From Algibacter amylolyticus (GTDB lineage: Bacteria; Bacteroidota; Bacteroidia; Flavobacteriales; Flavobacteriaceae): a stretch of 64,000 nt of DNA. The notes beneath the pieces are model-generated. The model searched no databases. It worked only from the letters and a program-made list of their open reading frames with translations, and was not told the origin of the DNA. Positions within the stretch are counted from its first letter, which is position 1; every line of letters starts with the position of its first letter. Shown here piece by piece: positions 34,318-43,268 of the stretch. The position numbers were made by a program, and so were the translations under genes. The stretch covers positions 186,001 through 250,000 of the forward strand of contig NZ_JACHGE010000003.1 of NCBI RefSeq assembly GCF_014202225.1, written 5' to 3'.

Positions 34318-34843
34318 AAAACCGTTATTATTTGCTAATTCCAAGATTGAGTAAATATATAAAACTTATTCTTTTAAGACAGTGGTTAAATATTACGATA
34401 AAAATTGGTGTACTAAAAAAACTCCTTTATGTTTAATTAACTATTTCTATTTTTTTAATAAAATCAGTAATTATTTAGCTATTAATTTTAAAAATAGGCT
34501 TAAGGAAAAAAATAATTATGTAAATAAACAACCTGTGTTTAAAGATTTGTTTATTAGTGTGTTATAGTTGTTAAAATTTGTTAACAATTGGACTATACTG
34601 ATCATTTAGGTTATAATTTTGTTTTTTTTTGAAATGAAAAAATCCAGATCAAAATTTTAAACGTAACTAAATCAGTGATGTAGGTAAAAAAAAAGCGGAT
34701 AATCGTTAAATTATGCGTTTTATCGAAAATATTGTAGTTAATTTAATAGATTTATCGATTTAAATTGACAGTTTATCGGTTATTTCAAAAAAAAACTATA
34801 TCATTGAACAACTTATTATTATGTCCTTTAATTATTTAGTATT
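34318..34843. other. Long AT-rich spacer before the beta-helix gene
   Basis: 526 bases between divergent genes. A 61-codon plus-strand frame (34382-34567) shows no recognisable protein and opens with GTG, so I do not call it. TTGTTAACAA (34578-34587) is a perfect palindrome. Three TTTATCG copies lie at 34719-34725, 34751-34757 and 34772-34778, spaced 32 and 21 bases apart, about three and two helical turns. TAATTTTG (34614-34621) fits a -7 box, but its -33 partner is poorly spaced. Confidence 0.45.
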
Positions 34844-36808
34844 ATGAAGATTACAATTAAAAACCTTGCTTTGGCAATAGCAACGATGTTTGCGCTAACA
34901 TCTTGCAACAATGAAGAGTTATTTGTAGATGAAGCTGTCTCAACGGAATTAACAGTAACAGATGAAGTTAAAGAAGAAATTGAAAATCCTATAGACCCAA
35001 ATGATCCTTGTGATTTCCAATTATACAGCGCTAAAGCGAATTCTACTATTATTATAGATTGTATAATGGATTTAGAAAATAAAATAGTTAATCTACCAGC
35101 AAATATAAATCTTGTTTATGAAGGTGGGGATATCATTAATGGTACTTTAAATTTTTCTAAAGCATCCATTATTGATGGTGCTTTATTAAATTCATCCTTA
35201 AAGATAGAAGGAGAAAGTCCACAATTAAAAGATCCAACCTTTAATTTTCTTAAAGAAAGATGGGATATAGTAGAAGGAGTTGTTGACGATCAAGTGTCTT
35301 ACACTAATAAAATACTATTAAATGAATTAATGGTAATGGTTAAAAAATTAGGAGCGAGTACTATAAAAATAGATGCTTTAGACGCTTATTTTCAAACGCG
35401 ACCTGGATTTAATGGAACAGAACTATGGCAACCCGAATTAACAGCAATCCAAGTACCTTCAGATATACATTTAGTAATGACGGAGAATACGCAATTAAGA
35501 GTACAACCTAATGATTTTAGAAACACAGTGTTGTTAACTCTTTTTAAGGCAGATAATGCTATTGTAGAAGGAGGTATATTTTATGGCGATAGAGATACAC
35601 ATGATTACGATACATATAATAAAACAAATCATGAATGGGGTCATTTAGTTCTTGTTAAAGCAAGCAATAATGTTACGGTTAAAGGCATGACACTTATTGA
35701 TGCGGGTGGTGATGGCGTAACTATAAATTCTTTAGGTCATTCATTTTCTTCGGGCTATATTCCAGCAGAAAATGTTTTGGTTACAAACAACAAAATAATT
35801 AGAGCAAGGCGAAATGGTATTTCTATTACGGGTGGCGAAAATATAATTATAGATGGAAATGAGTTTATAGATTCTGGTGTTGATACAGCATTATCCAAGG
35901 GAACGGCACCGGGATGGGCTCTTGATGTAGAACCAGTTTGGGGTAATGGTGTAAAGTATGAAATTGTAAATCATGTTATTATAAGGAATAATATAGAGCG
36001 TGGGTCTGAAAATGGAGGTTTTATTAATGCAAGAGGTTCTTATATAACTTACGAAGGTAACGACATGGAGAGTTCTATAGTAATAGGGCAAACAGATAAT
36101 TCTATAGTTAGAAATAATACTTTTACCCGTAATCCTGATAGTAAAAGTTTACACGTAGCAATTTATGCAGGAGATTATGACGATAAAGGGTATAATCATA
36201 GCAATGAAGTATATGGTAATACAATAATAGGTTTTGCAAAAGGTATTTGGTTAATGGAATCTAATATGGATATTCATGATAATACCATTATAGATTGTGG
36301 CTCTGCAATTCAAATTTTACATTCAAAAGATTCTAAAATTCGAGATAACGCTATAATTAACGAAACAGGAGGAGAAGGTATTAGTAATTTTACCATTAAG
36401 TATATGGATAATATAGACATCTATAATAATGTAATTAAGGTAGGTGGTTCTCCTTTTAGATTTACAAACGTTAATTATTCGGAAAGTGATCCGGCAGTTC
36501 ATCATAACATAATTCGTAATAATGAGGTTACATCTTATAAAAATGCAAATTCAAGTTTTAAAACTATATTAGGTTTTGATTTTAAGGATAATATATGTCA
36601 TAATTCTGGCATTAGGGTGCAAAATGTTAGAGAAGCTAATATTTTAGATAATGATTTTAATGATGGGATTATAAGAATTAGTGGTAATTATAATGCAGAC
36701 ATTGCTATTGTTGAGAATACTATTTCTGGAGGTAACTGTTTTAACGACGACAACACCTTAGATTATGTTGCTTCAAATATTGTAAAAGAGAATAATACCT
36801 GTGAGTAA
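34844..36808 (+). CDS. Right-handed beta-helix repeat lipoprotein
   Basis: A 654-residue lipoprotein. The signal ends in MFALTSC with Cys21 as the lipid site, followed by an acidic linker rich in E, D and T. From about residue 150 to the end, short repeats of the type NNVTVKGMTLIDAGGDGVTI, NIIIDGNEFIDSG and NSIVRNNTFTR mark a parallel beta-helix as in pectate lyases, NosD and alginate epimerases. It is probably surface-exposed and may cleave, epimerise or bind the polysaccharide. It is the only gene on the plus strand between 21862 and 55810. It has its own long upstream region and a strong terminator, so it is independently regulated. Confidence 0.85.
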   Translation: MKITIKNLALAIATMFALTSCNNEELFVDEAVSTELTVTDEVKEEIENPIDPNDPCDFQLYSAKANSTIIIDCIMDLENKIVNLPANINLVYEGGDIINGTLNFSKASIIDGALLNSSLKIEGESPQLKDPTFNFLKERWDIVEGVVDDQVSYTNKILLNELMVMVKKLGASTIKIDALDAYFQTRPGFNGTELWQPELTAIQVPSDIHLVMTENTQLRVQPNDFRNTVLLTLFKADNAIVEGGIFYGDRDTHDYDTYNKTNHEWGHLVLVKASNNVTVKGMTLIDAGGDGVTINSLGHSFSSGYIPAENVLVTNNKIIRARRNGISITGGENIIIDGNEFIDSGVDTALSKGTAPGWALDVEPVWGNGVKYEIVNHVIIRNNIERGSENGGFINARGSYITYEGNDMESSIVIGQTDNSIVRNNTFTRNPDSKSLHVAIYAGDYDDKGYNHSNEVYGNTIIGFAKGIWLMESNMDIHDNTIIDCGSAIQILHSKDSKIRDNAIINETGGEGISNFTIKYMDNIDIYNNVIKVGGSPFRFTNVNYSESDPAVHHNIIRNNEVTSYKNANSSFKTILGFDFKDNICHNSGIRVQNVREANILDNDFNDGIIRISGNYNADIAIVENTISGGNCFNDDNTLDYVASNIVKENNTCE

Positions 36809-36828
36809 AGCTATCTAATTAAATAATG

Positions 36829-36873
36829 AAAAGGTGAGAAAAGGGGGGGTAATTCTTTTCTCACCTTTTTTTC
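36829..36873. terminator. Strong intrinsic terminator after the beta-helix gene
   Basis: AAAAGGTGAGAAAAG (36829-36843) pairs perfectly over 15 bases with CTTTTCTCACCTTTT (36855-36869). The loop begins with a run of G residues, and further T residues follow. It sits about 20 bases past the stop and may also stop the converging leftward transcript. Confidence 0.92.
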
Positions 36874-36979
36874 TTATCAGTAAGTTTTCATATTGAGTAT
36901 ATATCCTCAAACCTATTCCTAGAAAATATAGATTTAATAGTATATTTTTACTTTTAATCGATTTCACAATAGAAAAAGG

Positions 36980-37873
36980 TTATAATACGTTGTTTAGTCC
37001 TTGAATTTTTATGTTTAACTCCTTAGATATTTTCTTAGCACCATGTATATTTAAATGGTCCACATTATAAAATAGAGAGTCGGGATACTTCTTATTAGTC
37101 AAGTTCCAATAAGGAACATCATAAAAATCGCTTATTTTATTAATTTCCACAAGATTTTTATTTACAATGTCCTTGTTTAAATTTTCATTAAAATATTTGT
37201 GGCAAGGTAAAGTTATTAAAATAGGAGTAATTTTTTCTTTTTTTAATGTTTTAATAAATTCGTTTAAATTATTAATAATATTATTTTTTTCCCTAAAGCC
37301 AGCTTCTAGTTGCTCAACTCTTTTTTCTGCGCTAGGGGTATTTATCACGCTCCAATTAGTAGTATTATGCGGTACAAATCCATTATATGAATTGGTTTTT
37401 CCCCTTTGTAAATGCTCTCTAATGGTTTGCTTAAAGCCTAAGGCATATACCCATGATAAATCTTCAATAAAGTAATTTTTCTTATTATAATCTATTTTGT
37501 AGTAATAGTGATAAAAAATATCTCTAGCCTTGTTATGTGTATAATATAAACTATGGTAGTCTATACTTACTAAAACATATTTTAAATTAGGCATTTTTTT
37601 AATTTGCTTTAAAGTTATGGCTTTATCAAAATAAATTGTTTGAGAGCCAAAAGCCATGTTGTAAGTAAACAAATCAAATTCTCTAGGATCTATACCGTTC
37701 ATTGCGTGTGAGTTGCCTAAAACTAAAATCTCTATAGAGTCTGCCTTAGCTGTATACTCTTTCCACTTTTCTTTATATAAGCTATTAGAGTCTCTAACTA
37801 GTATTTCAAGTATAATAAACAAAGCTAATATGGGAAAAATAAAAAAGAATAAACCTTTTATAAATTGTTTCAT
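36980..37873 (-). CDS. SGNH-like acyl transfer partner of MBOAT (second pair)
   Basis: A 297-residue protein with an N-terminal membrane anchor (residues 7-26) and a periplasmic SGNH-like domain. The block I equivalent is LVLGNSHAMNG with Ser55. The C-terminal block reads FYNVDHLNIHGAKK: His273 is kept, but the usual Asp three residues before it is Asn270, so a neighbouring Asp272 may substitute. It follows the MBOAT gene by six bases and probably acts with it to esterify the polymer. It differs from the partner at 20896-21858 and is nearer to the decayed gene at 32716-33154. Confidence 0.75.
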   Translation of the reverse strand: MKQFIKGLFFFIFPILALFIILEILVRDSNSLYKEKWKEYTAKADSIEILVLGNSHAMNGIDPREFDLFTYNMAFGSQTIYFDKAITLKQIKKMPNLKYVLVSIDYHSLYYTHNKARDIFYHYYYKIDYNKKNYFIEDLSWVYALGFKQTIREHLQRGKTNSYNGFVPHNTTNWSVINTPSAEKRVEQLEAGFREKNNIINNLNEFIKTLKKEKITPILITLPCHKYFNENLNKDIVNKNLVEINKISDFYDVPYWNLTNKKYPDSLFYNVDHLNIHGAKKISKELNIKIQGLNNVL

Positions 37874-37879
37874 GATATT

Positions 37880-39322
37880 CTAAAATTGAAAGTAAATAAA
37901 TTGTTGTTCTTCTCCCTGAAAATAGATTATGCAAAGTATTAAAAAATAGTATAAGCCCCATCGTACAGGTTTATAAGAACTTGTTTTTTCTATGCCATAC
38001 TTTCCTGTTCTGCCAAACCACTCTATTAAAATAAAAACAAAAACAAGACATAAAGTTAATATTACTTTATTTAGGTTTTCAATATTTGGTGTACTTAGTA
38101 AGGTATTAGAAAAAATTCCAGCAATATAATTTAAAGCATGATCTAATGTATTTGCTCTAAAAAATATCCAAGCAAATACGGTTAACATAAAGGTTATAAT
38201 CATTGATAAAAATTCTTTAATACTAGGTGAATATTTTCCTTTGGCAACAATGTCTAGGTTATTTCGATTATTATTTGTTAACATAATAGGTAAAAAATAA
38301 ATAGCATTCAATGCGCCCCAAATTATAAAAGTCCAGTTGGCACCATGCCAAAAGCCACTTACAATAAAAATAATAAAGGTGTTCCTTATTTTTATCCATG
38401 TACCACCTCGACTACCACCTAGAGGTATATATAAATAATCTCTAAACCAAGTAGATAGTGATATATGCCAACGCCTCCAAAATTCAGCAATATCTCTAGA
38501 GAAGTAGGGGAAATTGAAATTTTGCATTAAATCGAACCCGAATAGGCGAGAGGTTCCAATGGCTATATCAGAGTAACCAGAGAAATCTCCATAAATTTGA
38601 AAAGTAAAGAAAATAGCACCTAAAATAAGTGTACTTGCATTCATATCATCTGAATTGTTGAATATTTGATTTGCAAACTGTGCACAATTATCGGCAATAA
38701 CTACTTTTTTAAATAAGCCCCATAATATTTGACGCATACCATCTACTGCTTTGGAATAATCAAATTTTCGTTTTTCATAAAACTGAGGGAGTAAATGTGT
38801 TGCTCTTTCAATTGGTCCAGCAACTAATTGCGGAAAGAAACATACAAAGGCAGAAAATGCAATTAAGTCCTTAGTCGGTTTAAGTTTACGTCTATAAACA
38901 TCTATAGAATAACTTAAGGTTTGAAAAGTGTAAAAACTAATACCTACTGGCAGCACAATATTTAAAGTGCTTGTTTGTATATCTTGCCCTAAGAAAGAAA
39001 AAGCGGTAATAAAATTATCTAAAAAGAAATTATAGTACTTAAAAAAGCCTAGAAATCCTAAATTGACTAAAATACTAGTCCATAATAAAAGTTTACGATG
39101 CGATGTTTTCTTTTGTTTTGTTAAAGCAATACCTATACTATAATCTACAAGGGTGCTAAAAATAATTAAAGATAGAAATCTCCAATCCCACCAGCCGTAA
39201 AAGAGATAACTGGCTATGGTTATTAATAGGTTTTGTAGTTTTAAGTTATTATTGGTAAGAAACCAATATAAAATAAATACAATGGGAAGAAATATGGCGA
39301 AATCTATAGAGTTAAATAGCAT
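37880..39322 (-). CDS. MBOAT-family O-acyltransferase (second copy)
   Basis: A 480-residue polytopic protein very similar to the one at 19425-20876. Shared blocks include SYLFYGWWDWRFLSLI, NIVLPVGISFYTFQTLSYS, FFPQLVAGPIERA, YGDFSGYSDIAIG, RRWHISLSTWFRDYLY and the active-site region VSGFWHGANWTFIIWGALN. It should transfer acetyl or another acyl group through the inner membrane for esterification of the exopolysaccharide. It is embedded in the leftward locus, 28 bases after the deacetylase gene and six bases before its SGNH partner. Confidence 0.93.
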   Translation of the reverse strand: MLFNSIDFAIFLPIVFILYWFLTNNNLKLQNLLITIASYLFYGWWDWRFLSLIIFSTLVDYSIGIALTKQKKTSHRKLLLWTSILVNLGFLGFFKYYNFFLDNFITAFSFLGQDIQTSTLNIVLPVGISFYTFQTLSYSIDVYRRKLKPTKDLIAFSAFVCFFPQLVAGPIERATHLLPQFYEKRKFDYSKAVDGMRQILWGLFKKVVIADNCAQFANQIFNNSDDMNASTLILGAIFFTFQIYGDFSGYSDIAIGTSRLFGFDLMQNFNFPYFSRDIAEFWRRWHISLSTWFRDYLYIPLGGSRGGTWIKIRNTFIIFIVSGFWHGANWTFIIWGALNAIYFLPIMLTNNNRNNLDIVAKGKYSPSIKEFLSMIITFMLTVFAWIFFRANTLDHALNYIAGIFSNTLLSTPNIENLNKVILTLCLVFVFILIEWFGRTGKYGIEKTSSYKPVRWGLYYFLILCIIYFQGEEQQFIYFQF

Positions 39323-39350
39323 GATTATTTTAAGTTATTAGCCATTAATT

Positions 39351-40076
39351 TTATTTTATTCTTTTCCTATATTGAAAATATGCGAAAGAAAGTAATCTAC
39401 TCGTTATACTTTTAGGTTTTACTTTATTTAAGTTTAAGTCTTGAAAACTTGAGAATTTATTTTTGTTTTTTATTAAAAACTGTTCTAAGTTATAAAATGC
39501 TTTATCATTCATCCCTTGAGGATGATAACACATAGTAAATACTCCAGGTAATGATACTGGTCTCGCATGGCCAAGTTGTTGCGGAATAAAAATAAAATTA
39601 TGTTTTTTGTAGGGTTTTAAGCCCATGGTATCACTAATTATACTAATATCACTTTGGGATTTCAAAGCCTTTAGTGTATTTAAATCAAATGTATGACCAG
39701 GAGCTACAAAAATTTTAGGGGAAAGACCTTTCTTTTTAAGCTTTGTATATCCTTTTCTTATTTTGTCTTCTTGTTCTGCTAAAGGGACTCCGGCAAATTC
39801 AGATCTATTATGTATAGGATTAATACCACCTTCTTTGGTTTGAAATACATGGTTATTACCGTGTAACCCAATTTCCCATCCTTTTTCCTTTAATTTTTTT
39901 GCCCATTCCCAAAAAGCATCTCTAGGAGGGTCGTACATTTGTCCAGGATCTTCGTTATTAGGAATTATAGCGACTAATGGTTTTATATTATATTTATCTA
40001 ATAAGGCTTCCATTTTTAGCCACCTTTCCCATTTCATGGTTTCGCAGGCGTCGTCTAGTCTAAATAAGTATGTCAT
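39351..40076 (-). CDS. Polysaccharide deacetylase-like (DUF2334 type)
   Basis: A 241-residue protein with a NodB-like fold. It has the start YLFRLDDACETMKW with a metal-binding Asp pair, EIGLHGNNHVF with two histidines, IFVAPGHTFDLNTLKAL and TMCYHPQGM near the end. This is the pattern of DUF2334/polysaccharide deacetylase relatives that remove N-acetyl groups. There is no signal peptide, so it acts in the cytoplasm, perhaps on a lipid-linked intermediate, which could expose an amine for re-acylation. Its start overlaps the preceding glycosyltransferase stop by four bases, so they are translationally coupled. Confidence 0.8.
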   Translation of the reverse strand: MTYLFRLDDACETMKWERWLKMEALLDKYNIKPLVAIIPNNEDPGQMYDPPRDAFWEWAKKLKEKGWEIGLHGNNHVFQTKEGGINPIHNRSEFAGVPLAEQEDKIRKGYTKLKKKGLSPKIFVAPGHTFDLNTLKALKSQSDISIISDTMGLKPYKKHNFIFIPQQLGHARPVSLPGVFTMCYHPQGMNDKAFYNLEQFLIKNKNKFSSFQDLNLNKVKPKSITSRLLSFAYFQYRKRIK

Positions 40077-41167
40077 AGTTTTATTAGAGTGTTATATAAG
40101 TTTATTTCTTTCCTAATAGTATGATTTATACTAAAATCTTGAGCACGTTCAAGACAGTTGTCAACAACTTGATTATAATAGGTCTTGTCAGTTAGTAATT
40201 TGTTTATTTTTTTTACCAAAGTAGTATTATCATTTATAGGAAATAAAACACCAGCTCCCTTAACAATGTCACCTAAACCAGGCGCATTTGAGGCTATAAA
40301 TGCTTTTCCCGATGCCATACCTTCAATACATGATAAAGAAAGACCTTCGTGATGCGACGATAAAATAATAATGTCAGATGCTTTTAATATACTTACAACA
40401 TCCATTCGTATTCCTAAAAAAAAGACACGATGTGAAACTCCTAGTTCTTCAGCTAAGATTTCACATTCAACGCGAAGGGGACCATTACCTATCAAAATAA
40501 GAACAACATGTTCTTGTAGGTCTCTTAAAGATTTTATAACTGTTTTTTGATCTTTTGGGTACCTAAAAGAAGAAACTTGGGTAATTACACTTAAGGAGTC
40601 ATTAATATTGGGTGATATCCTGATTCTATCTATAGCTTTGGTGCTTCTTATAGTATTTAAATTAATACCATTTTCTATTAATTTGAATTTATCATTATTA
40701 AAATTTAAGTGTTTCTTAATGTTAATATCTACTTCCGGAGATATAGTAATAATTTTTGAGTATTGTGCGTATATAATTTTATCGAATACTTTAAATAGGT
40801 ATTTTTTACGTCTATTATTAGAGGTACTGTGCTCTGTATAGACCAATTTTGTTTGTGAAAAGCTTAAAATTTTAGCTAAAGCAACCCAATATAGTGAAGG
40901 GAAAATATGTACATGTACAATATCATATTTTTTTAAAAGCGGAATTATTTTAAAAATTAAAAAAGGATTATATATCGATTTATTTCCTAATGAAATAATG
41001 GAACAACAATTAAGTCTTTTTAAGGCTTTTAAAAAGGGGTAGTTGTAACCATTTAAAATGGCCAAGTCCGTTTTTATATTTTCTTTGTTAAATAAGGGTA
41101 AAGATTCCAATATAAGTTTTTCTGCGCCACCTGTATCTAAACTATTTATAAGATGAAGTATTTTCAT
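40073..41167 (-). CDS. Glycosyltransferase family 4 protein
   Basis: A GT-B enzyme of 364 residues. It begins MKILHLINSLDTGGAEKLI, the classical GT4 glycine loop. Then come VHVHIFPSLYWVALAK, VITQVSSFRYPKDQKTVIKS and the EX7E motif in SSHHEGLSLSCIEGMASGKA. I use the ATG at 41167; an ATG at 41194 would add nine residues of non-conserved sequence. It lies 53 bases after a GT2 gene and is coupled to the deacetylase gene by an ATGA overlap. Sugar specificity cannot be deduced. Confidence 0.9.
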   Translation of the reverse strand: MKILHLINSLDTGGAEKLILESLPLFNKENIKTDLAILNGYNYPFLKALKRLNCCSIISLGNKSIYNPFLIFKIIPLLKKYDIVHVHIFPSLYWVALAKILSFSQTKLVYTEHSTSNNRRKKYLFKVFDKIIYAQYSKIITISPEVDINIKKHLNFNNDKFKLIENGINLNTIRSTKAIDRIRISPNINDSLSVITQVSSFRYPKDQKTVIKSLRDLQEHVVLILIGNGPLRVECEILAEELGVSHRVFFLGIRMDVVSILKASDIIILSSHHEGLSLSCIEGMASGKAFIASNAPGLGDIVKGAGVLFPINDNTTLVKKINKLLTDKTYYNQVVDNCLERAQDFSINHTIRKEINLYNTLIKL

Positions 41168-41220
41168 GTCCCTATATTTACTTTGTACTTCCATTACATT
41201 TATTTCTTTGTGATAGCTAA

Positions 41221-42102
41221 TTATTTTCTTATTCTATAAAGGATGTAGAAGTGAAGTAATATCCCAAACGGTAAAGCTAGTAAGGTTATAAACTTTTTAG
41301 GATTTTCGTTTGCGAAAAACCACTTTTTTGTAAATAAACATGAAGATATATAATGTATCGCTCTAGTAAACGTGTATGTAAAGCTTTTAGAGTATTTCAT
41401 TTCCAATATTCTGGAGTATCTAAAACCATTAGGGCTTTTTTTATATTGCTTTAAAATGTTTTTAGACGACCCGTCTTCTAGATACTCAATAACGCAAAAG
41501 ACCTCATTACTACATATAAATTTGTGTTTTTGACCAATCATCAAGTACAACGTCCCTAAAGGGACTAAGCGTTCAACTTTAGTAATTGGATATAAGGGGT
41601 ATTGCTTTACAATATCGGTTCTTAAAACCAATTTTTTATCACCTTTAATTTTATAATCTAATTCTAGTTCTGCTAGTGTAGAGTATTTTAAATTATCCGG
41701 AATTACTCCTAATATCTTACCGTCTTTAAATGCGTCTAAACCTATAATACCTGCAATATTTGTTTTATCAGGTTCGTTATTCCAAATGTCTAATATTTTT
41801 TCAACCGCATCTTCCGGCATATAATCATCAGAATCTATACAAACATTTAGTTCGGTATCTATAATATCATATGCAGTATTATGCCCGCTATGCATACCTT
41901 GGTTTTTTTGGTAATGGTATTGTATTTCAATTTTATTTTCTAAAATCCATGAATTTACAAGCGCTTTAGTATCGTCTTGAGAACCATCGTCTATAATTAG
42001 CCATTTAAAATCTTTATTAGTTTGTTTAACTAAACTGTTGTAGCAGTTACCTAAGCAAAAGGCTCTATTATAGGTTGGTGTAAAAACGGTTAATGATTTC
42101 AT
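41221..42102 (-). CDS. Glycosyltransferase family 2 protein
   Basis: A 293-residue GT-A enzyme. It starts MKSLTVFTPTYNRAFCLGNC, then WLIIDDGSQDDTKALV and the metal-binding NVCIDSDDYMPEDAVEKIL. The C-terminus has hydrophobic and basic segments that may touch the membrane (LLALPFGILLHFYILYRI). It adds one sugar of the repeat unit at the cytoplasmic face. It starts 12 bases downstream of the polymerase-like gene. Confidence 0.92.
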   Translation of the reverse strand: MKSLTVFTPTYNRAFCLGNCYNSLVKQTNKDFKWLIIDDGSQDDTKALVNSWILENKIEIQYHYQKNQGMHSGHNTAYDIIDTELNVCIDSDDYMPEDAVEKILDIWNNEPDKTNIAGIIGLDAFKDGKILGVIPDNLKYSTLAELELDYKIKGDKKLVLRTDIVKQYPLYPITKVERLVPLGTLYLMIGQKHKFICSNEVFCVIEYLEDGSSKNILKQYKKSPNGFRYSRILEMKYSKSFTYTFTRAIHYISSCLFTKKWFFANENPKKFITLLALPFGILLHFYILYRIRK

Positions 42103-42114
42103 AGTTTTTAGTGT

Positions 42115-43212
42115 TTATTTTGCGTAATATATTAAGTACATTAAAAAAGTGAACATAAAATAAGCGGTTACAATTTTAGCTATCATAATTTGTTGATATT
42201 TAAATAAGGATTGTTTTAATACAGGATATATAATTACAATCGCCATAAGAAACCATGATAAATAAGCGAAACGATTAGAGAAATTAGCGCGTATTACTAA
42301 AATCCAAAATGTGTTACAAATTAAATAGGTGTTTAACAGTTGGCTGTAAAAAGGATCTTTAAATCCTTTTTTAACAATAAAATACCAACCAGCAAAAACG
42401 GGAAAGAAACTGTAAAAAATAAAATCCCAACGAAACGATGTATCTATTTCAGTTTCCGTATATTCTCCTGTTAAATAACCAGCCAGTCGGTCGTCTCCAA
42501 AACCTAAACTGGTAAATATAGTTATAAAAACTGAGCCAAGAACTAATGATACAGGTATGGCTATAACCCATGCTTTTAAATACGTTTTGGGGTTGTTGTA
42601 AAACATAGTTAGAACATATGCCATAACAGGTAATAGCATCGATTTATGAAATAAGACGGCTATTATAAAAAAGATAGCCATAGTTGTTTTTTTACTAGGG
42701 TAACATAAACCCCATAAAAAAAAAGAGGTTGCTATTCCGTTTCTAATACCATTAGTGCCATAAGTATAAAACGAAAAGGATACTACAAACATTAAAAAGG
42801 CATAGAACCAATATTCTTTAAAGTATTTTTTAGAAATAAAATATGTAGGTAAAACATATAATGCTTCTGTAATTAGAAAAAAGACATTTACATTAACAAT
42901 ACTAGATAATAATTTCATATAATAATGAAATAACACATCTTTATCCGTAGTTACTTGAACGCCATTAGCATAATTAATAAAATATTTTGAATAGGTACGC
43001 ATGTCTCCAAAATACTTTCCGCTTATTGGGCGTAAGCCTAAATACAATATGATTAAGACCAATAGAACTAGTCCGGAAGTACGTAAGAACTTTAAGTTTT
43101 TTTCATCATTCAATGGTAGCAAATAGGCGTGTAAGAGATTTGCCAATACCAAGAATAAACAAAAATATATGAGTACATCGAAATAGTATGGTAATGGTAT
43201 AAAATCGAACAT
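42115..43212 (-). CDS. EpsG-family membrane protein, probable Wzy-type polymerase
   Basis: A 365-residue protein with about ten transmembrane helices. The early YLGLRPISGKYFGDMRTYSK loop and the later GTNGIRNGIATSFFLWGLC followed by HKSMLLPVMAYVL are hallmarks of EpsG proteins, which take the polymerase place in many exopolysaccharide loci. It is the only polymerase-like candidate in the locus. It should join flipped repeat units in the periplasm. It sits between an unassigned cytosolic protein and a GT2 gene. Confidence 0.85.
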   Translation of the reverse strand: MFDFIPLPYYFDVLIYFCLFLVLANLLHAYLLPLNDEKNLKFLRTSGLVLLVLIILYLGLRPISGKYFGDMRTYSKYFINYANGVQVTTDKDVLFHYYMKLLSSIVNVNVFFLITEALYVLPTYFISKKYFKEYWFYAFLMFVVSFSFYTYGTNGIRNGIATSFFLWGLCYPSKKTTMAIFFIIAVLFHKSMLLPVMAYVLTMFYNNPKTYLKAWVIAIPVSLVLGSVFITIFTSLGFGDDRLAGYLTGEYTETEIDTSFRWDFIFYSFFPVFAGWYFIVKKGFKDPFYSQLLNTYLICNTFWILVIRANFSNRFAYLSWFLMAIVIIYPVLKQSLFKYQQIMIAKIVTAYFMFTFLMYLIYYAK

Positions 43213-43268
43213 AATATCTATTACTTTTTACTAAAAACGTAATGTTTTATTGTTAAAATATTATAAAT

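Noticed and set aside
34382-34567. 61-codon plus-strand frame upstream of the beta-helix gene
   Set aside because: GTG start, composition of random AT-rich DNA, no recognisable domain, and it lies in a likely regulatory region.
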